Below, one piece after another: positions 1 to 10,558 of a stretch of 64,000 bases of DNA. A model generated the notes under the pieces. The model saw only the letters and a program-made list of their open reading frames with translations. It was not told where the DNA came from and ran no database searches. The translations under genes and the position numbers were made by a program. The DNA is from Gonapodya prolifera JEL478. Its lineage: Eukaryota; Monoblepharomycota; Monoblepharidomycetes; Monoblepharidales; Gonapodyaceae. The stretch spans positions 1,400,814-1,464,813 of the forward strand of contig KQ965732.1 in NCBI GenBank assembly GCA_001574975.1, in the 5' to 3' direction. How positions within the stretch are numbered: position 1 is the first letter of the stretch; the number at the start of each line of letters is the position of its first letter.

Positions 1-3000
1 ACCGTCATCGTGATGGCCTTGAGAGCCGCATCCCCTGTTGTGTCTGAAACGATTATGCGATTTCGCGCATACAGTAAAGCACAAAGACTAGTCAGTTCTG
101 GAGGGCCAGAGGTGGTCATCTCAAGTGCAACACGGGTAGGAATAGGGAACAAAGAGGGGTCCGTAAGTGACCGCGTCGGAGGTGTGAGAAGGGACGCCAT
201 GGCGGATTCCCCAGCAATGGCGGAATGAGGAGAGAGGTTGTGATTGTGTTGAAGGTACAAGTTGAATAAGATTTCAGCAGGGTGAGGGTGAGCATCTTTT
301 ACGGCCACAATTAGGAAGTGGCAGAAAATAGACACAATCTGAGCCACTCACCACTGATATACACTCCCACCACACCATCCGCTTTTCTCCCGGCCACGCC
401 CCACACCCTTGCCCCACCACCCTCGACCTCCGCCTCGTCGTGCACTCTGAATCCTGCCCTCCCGGCGGTCCACACGACCCAACGTCCAGCATCCAGATCC
501 TCCTTGAGACGCCCTGCTGCCTCCACAATCTCTTCCACGGCTCCTGCGAGAACCGCCCCAAGCACGCCCCCCCCAGCCGCTGATTCGGTCACCTCCCGAA
601 CCTTTGCGACCCACGCGGACTCAGCAACCCTCCCCAAAGCCCCCACCGTATCGCGAAACTCTTTCCGGATGGGGTCGTCCTTAGTGGGCACGTCCTGATC
701 CACTTTGAACCCTGCCAGCAACCCCCGCTCCTCCAACCTCGTCATTGCCTCGAAAACCCTCCCAGCCACTCTCGCTGTCAGTGCAGGGCACGCCGTGGTG
801 CCCACCAGATGGCCTACCGACACCACCACTCCAGGTCCTGACCCTGGTGACGCCGGCGCGGGGTGGCACCCGGAGTGCACCCGCACCACCCCTGCCGCAA
901 TTTCATTCAATGGCGGATCTGCGGTGCCCTGCGCAACCCGCACCGCCGCATCGTGCACGGCCGCCCACGTCGGCGCCGCAGGGGCTTGTGGCTGCACCAC
1001 CACGTTGCATCCTGCAGCGTCCAGACGTGCCAAGAACGAGGCAGCATCGGGAAAGTGCTTACCAACCGCCGTGCGGACCTTCACCAGGCCCGGACCGGCG
1101 CCACCCGGGACTGGCGGCGGGGGCGGCGCACGCCACGCCTTCTCGGCCTTGGCGCGCACGGCAAGCGCGGCGGGCTCCGCGCACCACTCGAACACGTCGG
1201 TGTCGTGGACTTTTCTAACTGTTCCTCGAGGCATATCCTCGACACGCTCGCCGCGGCCACCCGCAGCCCACTGGACGAAACCACGCTCGGTAGCCCAGCG
1301 GAGCCGGTGGCGCTCCAGGGCGGGCGGGAGGGGAACCCCACGGGTGTGTGTAGCAGAGACGGCGAGGAAGGAGGAGCGCAAGGAGGATTCGGTGGTGAGG
1401 AGGCGCAGCAGGCGGGCCAAGGGGGCTTTCGAGGGGCCCCAGGGAGGACGTGGGACGGGAGTGAAATCCTGTGAGTCATGGGGTGGTGGTGAGAGGGACG
1501 GTGGCGCGACACGTGGATGTGAGCAAGTCAAGGGGATATATCGCCGACCTGCAATGGCCCTGCAACGTACCTCTCCTACGACCACACACGCATCCCACAG
1601 AACCACGCCTCCAACCTCCTCCCTGCACATCTCGACAACCCTTGCGCACCTATCGAAGCCGTCGCCCCCGTCGCCCTGCTGGCACTCGAGGAACACGGGC
1701 ACCTGCCACCCTGACGCCTGCCCGACCCGGCGCACCACGTCGACGACTTTGCCCGGAGCGCTCACGTAGGCGTCGCGCAAGAGCACGCCCAAGACCGCGC
1801 GCGGGTTCAGCGGGGACACCGATGGTGCACTGGTGAGGGCTGCGGCGAGTTTTCGACGAGGTAAAAGGGCAGAGACGGATACGAGGAACAGCATGGTGGG
1901 TACGGGGAGGCGAAGGGTCGTTGAGGGAGCGGGCGTGCTGGGCGAAATGGTGGCCACGTTGGCGCCGGTGGTCAGGTGGAGTGGGGAGGGGAGGAACGAA
2001 TCCGCCGAGGGGGGTGAGCTCAATGGAGTGAGGAGGGATGACGCGTTGGCCGCAGCCGAGGTGGTGTGCGCACGAGCAGGCGGCGGCTGGACCCACAGAG
2101 GGAGAGACGCGCCGGGGAGGCGAGGAGGCCGTGTAACCTGTCCCGGGGCAGACGAAGGCTGGTGGTCATCCGAATCGGAGTCCTCGTCGTCCTCCTCAAT
2201 CGGCGAGCGTCCCCTTTGGAAGGACTTGCGGCCAAGAGGTGAGCTTATGCGTGGGGATCGGAGGAGGTCGGACCCCTTGACAGCCGACGAGGACATGCCA
2301 CGGGACATGGCAGTCGAGCCCTCGGGAATCTTGGACGTGGCGCGGCGGGAGATTGCGCGGGCGACCATGGTGAGGGGGTTCTGCGAGCGAGACGGCGAGG
2401 GGAAGTCTTCGTCCTCTGAGGAGTCGTCGTCGTGGTGCAAGGACGCCCCAGGTGAGGCGCCCGTGTGGCCTCTGCGGGATGGCGACCCGAGAGACACGGT
2501 GAGGCCCCGGCGTGGAGGATCCTCTTTGGGCCGGGCAAAGGAGAGACCCGAGAGTGGTGTGCGGGGACCTTCGGGTGCCGTTGAGTCGTGTTTGGTGAGG
2601 TCGAGATCGATGACCGGGTTTGAAGGAATAGCGACCGTCATTGTCGGGGGGCGGTTGGAGAGCGTGCTCTTTTCCTTTTGTGCCGCGACAGCGGTCTCCA
2701 CCCACGCCCTCAGCTGGTCGGGTTCCACGACAAGGGCGTCTGCGTGCCAAGAGGGGTCGTACGCGAGGTCGGTGTATGGGCCCAAATGGTACGCGAAGGA
2801 GGAGATGTCGGAGCGCTTGAAAGCTGGGGGGCGGTAGCAGGCGTGGCGCTTTTCCTTTTTGGTGTAGGCGGAGGGGAGCGGTGGGGGAGTTAGTTTGGAC
2901 GCAGTTGGTGGAGAGGGGAGCGCGGACGGATTGTGTGGTGGAGCCGCAAGTTGAGTCTGGGACACCCCCGCGGCGGCCACATCTGCAGGGCGAGTTGCGT

Positions 3001-3571
3001 CCCCTAGTGCAAGTTGCGCAGACTTCTGCGTCTGCTGGCGAGCGTTTCCGCCCGTATCCGCGATCCGTCCAACACCTGCACCTGCATCCACTCTCTGTTG
3101 CCCCGTCTCCCCACCCCTCCTCGGCGACTCCTGCAACGTCGCCTCTGCTCTGCCGACCTGCACACGCAACTGCGCCCTCCGCCTCGCCAATGTGTCTGCA
3201 TTCTCTCTCGCATCGCCGTCGTCGCCGAGCAGATTCGCACGCGATCCATCCACCCCCTCGTCCTGATTGACGCTCCATCCACTCGTGGCGCGGCTGTCCG
3301 AATCTGCATCGCCGGTTATCCGCGCGTGGATCTGTGTTGTGCCGTCCGAATTCGCATCAATGCGGGCAGCAGGGGACGCGTCCGCGTGTTGTGAGCGTGG
3401 CGATGAAACGGCGATGGGCGGCGACATCGCACGCGCGGACGGGAATAGGCGATTTAACGTGGGCGGAGATGCACGATGCCTGCTGCCTCGTCCGTGTGCA
3501 GTCGGTTTTACGTCTGTACTCTGTTGCTGTGGCCACGACGACCTCCCCCAAACCCCCTTCCTCTCCCTCAA
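1..3571 (-). CDS. Unrecognised large protein, 3' part beyond the window edge
   Basis: A long open frame runs leftwards from 3571. I do not recognise the family. The first ~550 residues are disordered and rich in Ser/Pro with acidic Ser-Asp-Glu patches; the remainder looks folded and Ala/Val-rich. A GTACGT...CTCACAG intron at 1570-1469 (102 bases) interrupts a hydrophobic stretch and keeps phase. A second candidate intron, 351-296 (56 bases, GTGAGT...AAAAG), removes the apparent C-terminus and continues in frame with no stop to base 1, so the gene is partial. The start is uncertain: ATG 3571 is the first, but ATG 3427 (MSPPIAV...) is equally possible. ATG 200 also sits in a good initiation context, so the last segment could be a separate gene. 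The composition fits neighbouring GC-rich genes. Confidence 0.6.
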
Positions 3572-3707
3572 ACGGGCTCAGCATGATGATATAATAGAGT
3601 CAATTTGCGTTTGCGTACATGATAAAGTCTTCGCGTGTACTCTCGCGGTATAACTATCAATTCCACAATCATCCGCAGCAGACCCAACCCCATTATTCGA
3701 AAAGTGT

Positions 3708-4379
3708 TCACAGAAGGGCAAAGACACCTGCAACAACCGTGAATGGATGGGGGTAAGTATGTAGTACAAAAGAGCACAATCACATGCCAACGGCAACTCA
3801 CCAGCAACAAGGAGTGCGAGGCCGCCGGCGCTCTTTATGTTCGTTGCACGGGACGCATCTCCGATCTTAGCGTTATACGCAGTGCAAGCCGAAGTGTACT
3901 GTTGGAACGCAGCAACTTCGGGGCTGCTGGCGTAGTTAGAGCAGGAGGTCGCAGGGATGCCGGAGTCGAACTGGTTGATCAGCTCGGTGTTGTTAGCAGC
4001 GAGAGCATCGCAGACAGCAGTGGAGGCGTTGACAGCTGTGGTGGCTTGGTCTTTGGTGAAGAGGCCGATCGCGGTCATGGCGTTAACGCAGCCGACGAAG
4101 ACAGGCTTTTGCGTGGCAGAGCATTGCGAGAGCTGGATGAACTTGGAGCAAGGGGTGGTCTGCACGGCGATGGCGCCCTTGATGTATGCGTCGCACGAGG
4201 TGCAGTCGAGCTTTGTCTTGCTCTGACGCTTCTCAAAGCCTGAACCCCGAGAGTGGAAATCAATACCAGCCGCCAGGGAAATGAAACGTGGTCAACATCA
4301 TGTACTCACTGGAAGCGTAGGCTGAAGAGACGAGAAGGGCGAGAGCCAGGGCGATGACGGTGATGCGGATGGAAGGCAT
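3708..4379 (-). CDS. Small secreted eight-cysteine protein, probably GPI-anchored (copy A)
   Basis: Three exons are visible. Exon 1 (4379-4310) encodes a signal peptide, MPSIRITVIALALALLVSSA. Intron 1 is 4309-4240 (GTGAGT...TTCAG). Exon 2 carries the mature domain with eight cysteines (LDCTSC, TTPC, SQC, VGC, AVC, TSC, SAC). A second GTGAGT...TTGCAG intron ends just before the last codons, giving the tail KSAGGLALLVAGVFALL and a TGA at 3710-3708. Signal peptide, N-glycosylation-type Asn sites and a short hydrophobic C-terminus preceded by small residues are the usual build of a GPI-anchored fungal surface protein; the anchor is inferred. The cysteine spacing is not that of CFEM as I know it. 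The next gene upstream, 4971-5654, is a tandem paralogue with the same exon structure. Confidence 0.75.
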
Positions 4380-4448
4380 TTCGGTTGATCTGAGTGTGGA
4401 AGTGAAAGAGATGACGATGCTTCGATGATGGGAGAACAATCGCCGGGC

Positions 4449-4456
4449 TTTTTATG
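4449..4456 (-). promoter_or_regulatory. TATA-like box of copy A
   Basis: The minus strand reads CATAAAAA about 70 bases upstream of ATG 4379. The paralogue has AATAAAAG at the same distance, and both flanks share GCTTCGATGATGGG and an AACYGTTT(A/C)(T/G)ACCCTT-like block as read on the plus strand, so the promoter was duplicated with the gene. Function as a TATA box is inferred. Confidence 0.5.
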
Positions 4457-4970
4457 GCGGAATGGCGTACTTTTGAACTGTTTATACCCTTCGTTGGAAT
4501 GAAGTATACATGAAAACTGTTCGATTGCCGCAAAGTGCTTGCAGCAAAGTTCCATCTTGGGCGCCAGACAAGCGCTGCAGGATTTCACAGAGATAGGTTC
4601 CTGGCATCTGTCGTCGCTGATCCGGTGCAAGTGAGTGGCAGATTGTGGTTAGCAATTGGGGAAATTAAAAGTGCCGAGACTGCCTGAGGGCTCATACAAC
4701 CAAGCCCCGTCGCCTCCCCCTGATTATTATCTCTGTTTTCGGCGTGTTTGTCGGCGGAATTAATATACTGTGTAGTGAAACGAAAGAAGCAGTCCCGGCA
4801 ACCAAAGGCTTGTTTCACCGTCAATGTCAATTATCTTCCAAATACATTTCACGAACAAAGGCTACCAATGAAACATCAATGAATTGGACGATAATGGTGA
4901 TTCGGCACCTGACCGCTATCCCCTCCGCTACGTACAACGTCTAGGCAGTCCCCATTCCTCGAATGTGTGC

Positions 4971-5654
4971 TCACAGCAGGGAGAAGACACCTGAAACAAT
5001 CCAACGAACGACGTGAGTACTATGAAGAGTTGCACCATATGAGCCACACAAGGAAACGCACCAGCAGCGATGAGAGTGAGACCTCCAGCGGTCTTGAGGT
5101 CCGTTGCGTGGGACACACCACCGACCTTGGCATTGTACGAGTTGCAAGTCGCGGTGTACTTCTGGAACAGAGCAGCGTCGGTGCCGCTTGCATAGTTGGA
5201 GCAGGCAGTGGCGGGAAGAGAGGCGTCGAATTGGGCGAGCACGTCCGTCTTGTTGGCAGCGGCAGCGTCGCAGATGGAGTTGGAAAGGGATATAGATGTG
5301 GCGGCCTGGTCTTTCGTGAGGACGTCGACCGCGGCCAAGGTGTTGAAACAAGACGTGACAAGAGGCTATTGCGTGGCGGAGCATTGCGCCAGCTGGAAGA
5401 ACTTGGAGCAGGGGGCGGTTTGAACGGCAATGGCGTTCTTGAGGTACGTGTCGCACACGGTGCAGTCGAGCTTTGTTTTGGCCTGGCGCTTCTCGAAGTG
5501 GCCTAAAGAAGTGCCGTGAGAGAGGGGAAACGTCCTTGATAAGCAGCTATACGCCCAATACAGCACGCGAGAACTTACTGTAGTCCGCAGCGTAGCACGA
5601 GGACACGAGAAGGACGAGTGCCAAGAGAATGAAGGTGATGCGAGAGGACATCAT
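4971..5654 (-). pseudogene. Eight-cysteine secreted protein, copy B, with one internal stop
   Basis: This is the tandem paralogue of 3708-4379. It has a signal peptide (MMSSRITFILLALVLLVSSC), an intron GTAAGT...CTTTAG after the peptide, the same cysteine pattern and a last intron GTGCGT...TTTCAG leading to the tail TAGGLTLIAAGVFSLL and TGA at 4973-4971. One codon breaks it: TAG at 5368-5366, where copy A has AAG (Lys) after Ala-Thr-Gln. All sequence before and after is in one frame, with conserved cysteines and splice sites. It is therefore a very recent pseudogene, a null allele, a sequencing error or a read-through gene. Stop-codon reassignment is unlikely because TAG ends another gene model here (35588-35586). 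The start is the first of two adjacent ATGs; the second is at 5651. Confidence 0.7.
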
Positions 5655-5723
5655 TTCGTTGTCTGGGAGTGATTGAAAAGACTTGGAGCTTGTGCTTCGA
5701 TGATGGGGTGTGATTTTCGAGCT

Positions 5724-5731
5724 CTTTTATT
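5724..5731 (-). promoter_or_regulatory. TATA-like box of copy B
   Basis: AATAAAAG on the minus strand, about 70 bases upstream of ATG 5654, matches in position the TATA-like box of copy A. The regulatory role is inferred from position and conservation between the paralogues. Confidence 0.45.
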
Positions 5732-5799
5732 GCGGAGAGACGGCGAACCGTTTCAGACCCTTTTTGTAGTGGTGTATAACAGGAAAACCTACCCCGGAA

Positions 5800-7695
5800 T
5801 GTTTCCTGTAGTGGCACGTTTACACTGATCCAGTAGGACATGAAAAAGGGGTGTTTGGAATATATGTGCACTGAATGTAAGCTCGGGGCCACTGCGCACA
5901 TTTCTCGTGAGAGGGCGCGTTCATAAGTCCTTGCAGATTGGAGGAGGTGAAATTCGGGCAATTACGGTCGAGAGGTGGTCGCCGGGGGACAGGTTTACTT
6001 TCTCTCCCGACCAGGTATGACTGGGACACATGGCAAAAATATACGTGGTGGCGGTGACTGTATGTGCTCGCATAACACTCCAGAAGCCGCAGTCAAAGTT
6101 TGTTACAAGAACCGTTGGTGATCAACTGAGGAAGACAGAAGGAAAATCTCTGCGTTTCCCCTTGAAGAAAGCATACGTTTGGAATGGGCATGCGACGAAA
6201 TGAATCACGTACCTAATTCACCACTACATTTTCAAAATTAAGAAGTACTCGAATGCGAAGGTCGCGCGGCGGAGCAGGCCAAGAGATCGACGTCAATCTT
6301 TGCTTCCGGGTTTGCAAGCTGTCGTTTGGGACAACGCCACTGATCAATCGAGCGACGTGCATTTGCGTGCACTCATACTACAAACAAATACTGAAACAAG
6401 CACTGCATCACTCACATTGCTCAGCCTTGGACGTCCCACCTCGGAACCACACGGCACGCGGCCGCAATCGTGGTGTCTTGCGTCATCGTTTCTGATTCCT
6501 CTGAGGTGGCTGACAAGAAAGACATACCGCTGTCGTGTGGGTGGCTCAAAGAAATACCGCTACACATGTGAAAGCGGTATGGTGGTGGCAGCGGTGACTT
6601 CGCAAATCATTTCGATGTGACCAAACACACGCTTCCCCTCCCGGGAATCTAGTGTCTTCTTTGCTCGATGCATAACTTATCGAAGCAGTTGAAGTCGGAC
6701 GGGACGCCATGTTATTAGGTTCGTTGATCGCGGCCATTCAAGTCCGGACACTCCAAAGCGGCCGACTTTGAGGCCCGAGATTGGCAAGTCATGCATTTTG
6801 CTGGATCCGAGTGAAAAGATGATACCGCGGAGTGTGAGAGCGCCCTGGTGCTTGCGATATTGCACGCGCAGGCGCAGATTACGTTGTCCTGTGTTGGAGA
6901 AAGGAGCAGGAGCGAGTGTCGATGGGGTGAGTAATAGAGTGGCGATACAGCAATCGGTTTGGCAGGCGGACGGATGACCCATGAGTGGCAGCGACAGAGG
7001 GAGGTCACGATTGCATTTTCGTCATTGCTGGTGCAAGACGTTGTGGGTCCTGCACCCGAACTCGGCAAGGATGGGTGGACCAGCAAAAGCTCCTCCACCT
7101 GGGGCTGACCAGGGCGGTGTGTGGTGGACTGGCCTCGCTGGAGTGCTTGGAGGAACACAGTCCGTGTCGAGACCTCGTGAGCCTGGGGTGGACACGGTGT
7201 GATTGAGGAGAATGAGGGGTACGCAGTTATCAGTTATGTAGAAGGCGGGCAAGTTCTTAGTTCCAAGTGCACAGGTGTTTGAATAAGGGATGGTACATCA
7301 TTATGTATGACCTGGGGGAGCGCTAAGTTGGGCTGTCCAGTGGTTGCTGAGGCCGAAAGTTTAGCCGACTGAGTGAGACCTTGTCCCCTCTAGTTTGCCA
7401 GTTGAATAGACCGACTCCGTGCGATCCGATTTGCACATCGAAACTTAAGGCTACGGTGAGTGCTGGTAGCGATGGCAGAGCGTGAATCATCATATGCCAA
7501 GGACTGCCGCGATCTTGGCTTTGAAAGTGAGCGGGTGACACGGCGAACCTGCGCGTAGAGTCGATGCGGAATGATTGCGATCCAGCGATCTGCGTGCATC
7601 TGCGTCTGTGCGTCGACTCTGCGTCTGACTGCGTGTGCCCACCGCGTTGCCCACTTCTCGTCTTGTGTGTTGCACCGACTCTCCTCACCCAGCCC
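5800..7695. other. About 1.9 kb with no recognisable gene
   Basis: Only short overlapping frames on both strands occur here, the longest about 150 codons, with no recognisable domain or start context. It is the shared upstream region of copy B (-) and the membrane-protein gene starting at 7696 (+). A non-coding RNA or rapidly evolving short gene cannot be excluded. Confidence 0.5.
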
Positions 7696-10193
7696 ATGGC
7701 CACCAACAACTGGGACTCCTGGGGCGGGCAGCCACCCTCCGCATCGACAGTCGCGCCAGACTCGCCGGCATCGCCAGCTGCGATTCCTCCACCGTTCCCT
7801 CCCCGTCGCAGCAACCAGCAACCTCCCTCGTTTCCACGTCCCGATCTGCCGGACGCCGGACAGGACTTCTTCGGATACCAGGCACCCCCGCCGCGTGGGT
7901 CTAGTGCGGTGGCAGCAGACGCGGCACTGGACCACGCGGGCGCACCGCCTGCTCCTCTAAAAAGCATCCTCAAAAATCCGGGGCGGCCTCTCCCGTCCGC
8001 GCCAGCAACAACTCAGAGTGCCGACACTCCTCTCTCGCCCACCACAATCCCTTCCCCCCGTACGACCTCCTACAACGCCACTCCACCGTTCCCAAACTTT
8101 CCCGGTGCCGGCATCGTCACTCCCGTCGCTGTCGCGGACACCCTCCACATCGTGCCGGAACCAACTGCACCGCTGCAAACTCTTGACTGGGCCAGCAATG
8201 GACACGGATACAGAGACGCTTACGACGAACTCGAAGTTCCGGTCCCGCTCTCCACGACCCGCTCTGCGACGGACTCGGTCGCCACGGACCTGTCCGCCTC
8301 GAACCCGTACTATGACTACCGCCCCGTAGCCGACGTGTCTTCGTCTTCCACGCTGGAGTCTCCTGACTCCCCTTTCCGCCCTGTCCCTCCGCCTGTCAAT
8401 TCTGGCTGGTCAGCACCACCGCCGCCACCTGTCAATTCCGGAAGGCCAGCACCACCAGCACCTGTCGGGTACCGTGCCTCCCCACCTCCTCCCACCACCT
8501 CCACCAACCCCGCCGCCGCCACGCACACAACATCCTACACCAACAACCCCCCCTCATACGTCCCATCACCCCTCTCCGCGCCCCTCTCACCACTAGATCC
8601 CCCGCGCGCCCCGTCAAACGGCTCCAGTGGCTCATCCGCCTCGGCACACTCCACGACACCTCTTGCCGCCCCAACCACAACCACGTCCGCCGGCCGCTCC
8701 CGCCTCCCTCCAGGCCATCCGTTCGAGGACGACGACCACCACCCAGGCGGGTTCGCCGCACGAGCAGGAGCACCGCCGCCGTCCACATCCTCGTCTGCGC
8801 CGCCCTATGCCGCGCTCTCGGACCGCCGCGACCGGCTCACAGGCCCGAACTACCGGCGCGACAATACGCTCGCCCGCGACGAGTGGGAGCACGAGTACGA
8901 CCCCGAGCGGCAGGCGCTGCACGCCAGCGGTGGATACGACGACCACACCGGCGCCGGGCGGTACGGCGACCGTCCGGGAGCGGGGCGGTACGATGACCGG
9001 GGAGGCGTGTATGGCGATCGCGGTGGGTACAGTGATCGCGACAGGTACGCCCACGGGGGAAGCAACGGGTACGGGTATGAAGACCACCACGACCACGGGC
9101 GGCATGATGACGGCCGAGGAGGATACAGGGATGACGACCACTACCGCCGGGATGACGGGTACCGCGGTCAGGGGCAGTACGACGAGTACGGCGTGGAACT
9201 GGGCGGGATGCGCCGCGGCGGACCCGACGAGCACGATCACGAGCACGAGGGTAGCAGCACGGTGCTCTCCCCCGCCGGCCCACCGAGGGCCGTTTCGCCC
9301 CCCGCAGCAGCCCCGGCCCCGCGCCCGCCGAGCCCGATTGAGTCCGTGGTGATCAACAGGCCCAAAGGTCGGTCCGGCGTGCCCCCGTTCTACACCCGCG
9401 GGAGGTTCTATCTGCACCTGGTGGCGCTCGTGCTTGCCGCCGCGGTGGCCGGCGTGGGGTACACCACCATGACCTCGCTGACACCCCCGACTGCCACGCT
9501 GGGGGCGCCGCTGCAGTCGGCCGCGATGAGTCTGACGCTGTATCCCGTGACGGTGTCGGGGTACTTTGGGCTGGGGGCTGTCGGGTGGACGGCCGTGTGC
9601 GTTGTCGTGGACATTCTGAGCACCCAGTGGGAGTGGGCGTGGCGACGCGGGTACGGGGAGCCCCCCAGGTGGTGGATGAAGGGAGGTGTGACGGTTGGGT
9701 TTTTGGCGGCGGGGTTGGCGCTGCCGGTTGCGGTGGGGGGGTTTGTCAAGGTGGGTTTGGAGAGGAGGTTGGGTGGTGTTGGTGTCTGGGTTGGGGTACT
9801 GACCGGCCTCGTACGCACTATCCGACCCCATCTCCGCACATTGTCGCAACGTCTCCACAGCACGATTCCTCTCTCTTGGCATCTGCATGCCTGCCATCCC
9901 CACCAACCCCACTCACGCCTGCGCTGTGCACGCGTCTCACGGCACTCTACGCGCTGGTCGTCGTGATGGCCGCTTCGCTCGGTGCACTCGCCGTGTACGA
10001 AATCCGGTGGATGCGGCGCACCCGCACAACGGGCCTGCTCCCAGGAACGGGGGGTATCGCCCGCGTGGGGAGCACGAGACGGCCGGGATATGTCCAGGAC
10101 GACGATGACGATGGCGTTCCGACTATAGGCCGGGGGAAGAGGCAGAAGGACGGGGATTTGATAAGGGTGAATGGGGTGTTGGTGAGGAGGTGA
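7696..10193 (+). CDS. Proline-rich membrane protein with four C-terminal helices
   Basis: The product is about 810 residues. ATG 7696 is chosen for its context (CCCATGGCC); an in-frame ATG lies at 7564. Residues ~1-420 are Pro/Ser/Thr-rich. Residues ~430-510 are a low-complexity run of Tyr, Gly, Asp, Arg and His (repeated GRYGDR, GRYDDR and GGYSDRDR-type units). Hydrophobic segments follow at ~571-592, ~614-640 and ~662-687, and after an intron at 9796-9860 (GTACTG...CCACAG, phase 0) a fourth at ~728-747, then a basic tail ending RVNGVLVRR. Four helices behind a long disordered cytosolic head resemble tetraspan membrane proteins of fungal cortex, but no family is recognised. The join removes a frame that would otherwise stop at 9966. 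Confidence 0.7.
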
Positions 10194-10426
10194 ACGGGTT
10201 GGCAGGTGTGGGAAGAGTAGCATTGTCGATGTAGCTCGAGTATTCTTTTTTAAATTGGTGTTACTGATTTATGTGCAAGAAAAAGCAAGGGTTGCTGACA
10301 ATAGATGTGCTCCATTTGTGTTTTTCGGGAGAGGGAAGAAGAAAGAGGAGAGAGGTGGAAAAAGGAAAGAAATCTCGAATAGATTAGCGGAAACGAATTA
10401 AAAAGGCAGGATTCATAAAGACGGAA

Positions 10427-10452
10427 GGGGGGGAGGGGGGGGGGGGGGGGGG
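10427..10452. repeat. Poly-G tract (7 G, A, 18 G)
   Basis: An interrupted guanine run lies about 105 bases upstream of ATG 10559. The exact length may be an assembly estimate. It could form a G-quadruplex in the 5' region of the next gene. Confidence 0.9.
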
Positions 10453-10558
10453 CTATATTGACTGCGTGTATCCTCGCAGGTGCTTGGCGCCACTTACGAG
10501 CCTTCGCCAACATCGAGAACGACCTCCAAGAGTGCGCAGCCGCACCTGCGTCGCATCC

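Noticed and set aside
705-1769. 354-codon plus-strand frame
   Set aside because: It is antisense to the minus-strand gene at the left edge; low-complexity, typical of GC-rich shadow frames.
5366-5368. Reassignment of TAG to an amino acid
   Set aside because: TAG serves as terminator in another gene model here (35588-35586) and TGA and TAA also end genes, so one internal TAG is better explained as a mutation or error.
8632-9912. 426-codon minus-strand frame opposite the membrane protein
   Set aside because: It is antisense to a better plus-strand gene with membrane helices; its Val/Pro composition mirrors the sense codons.
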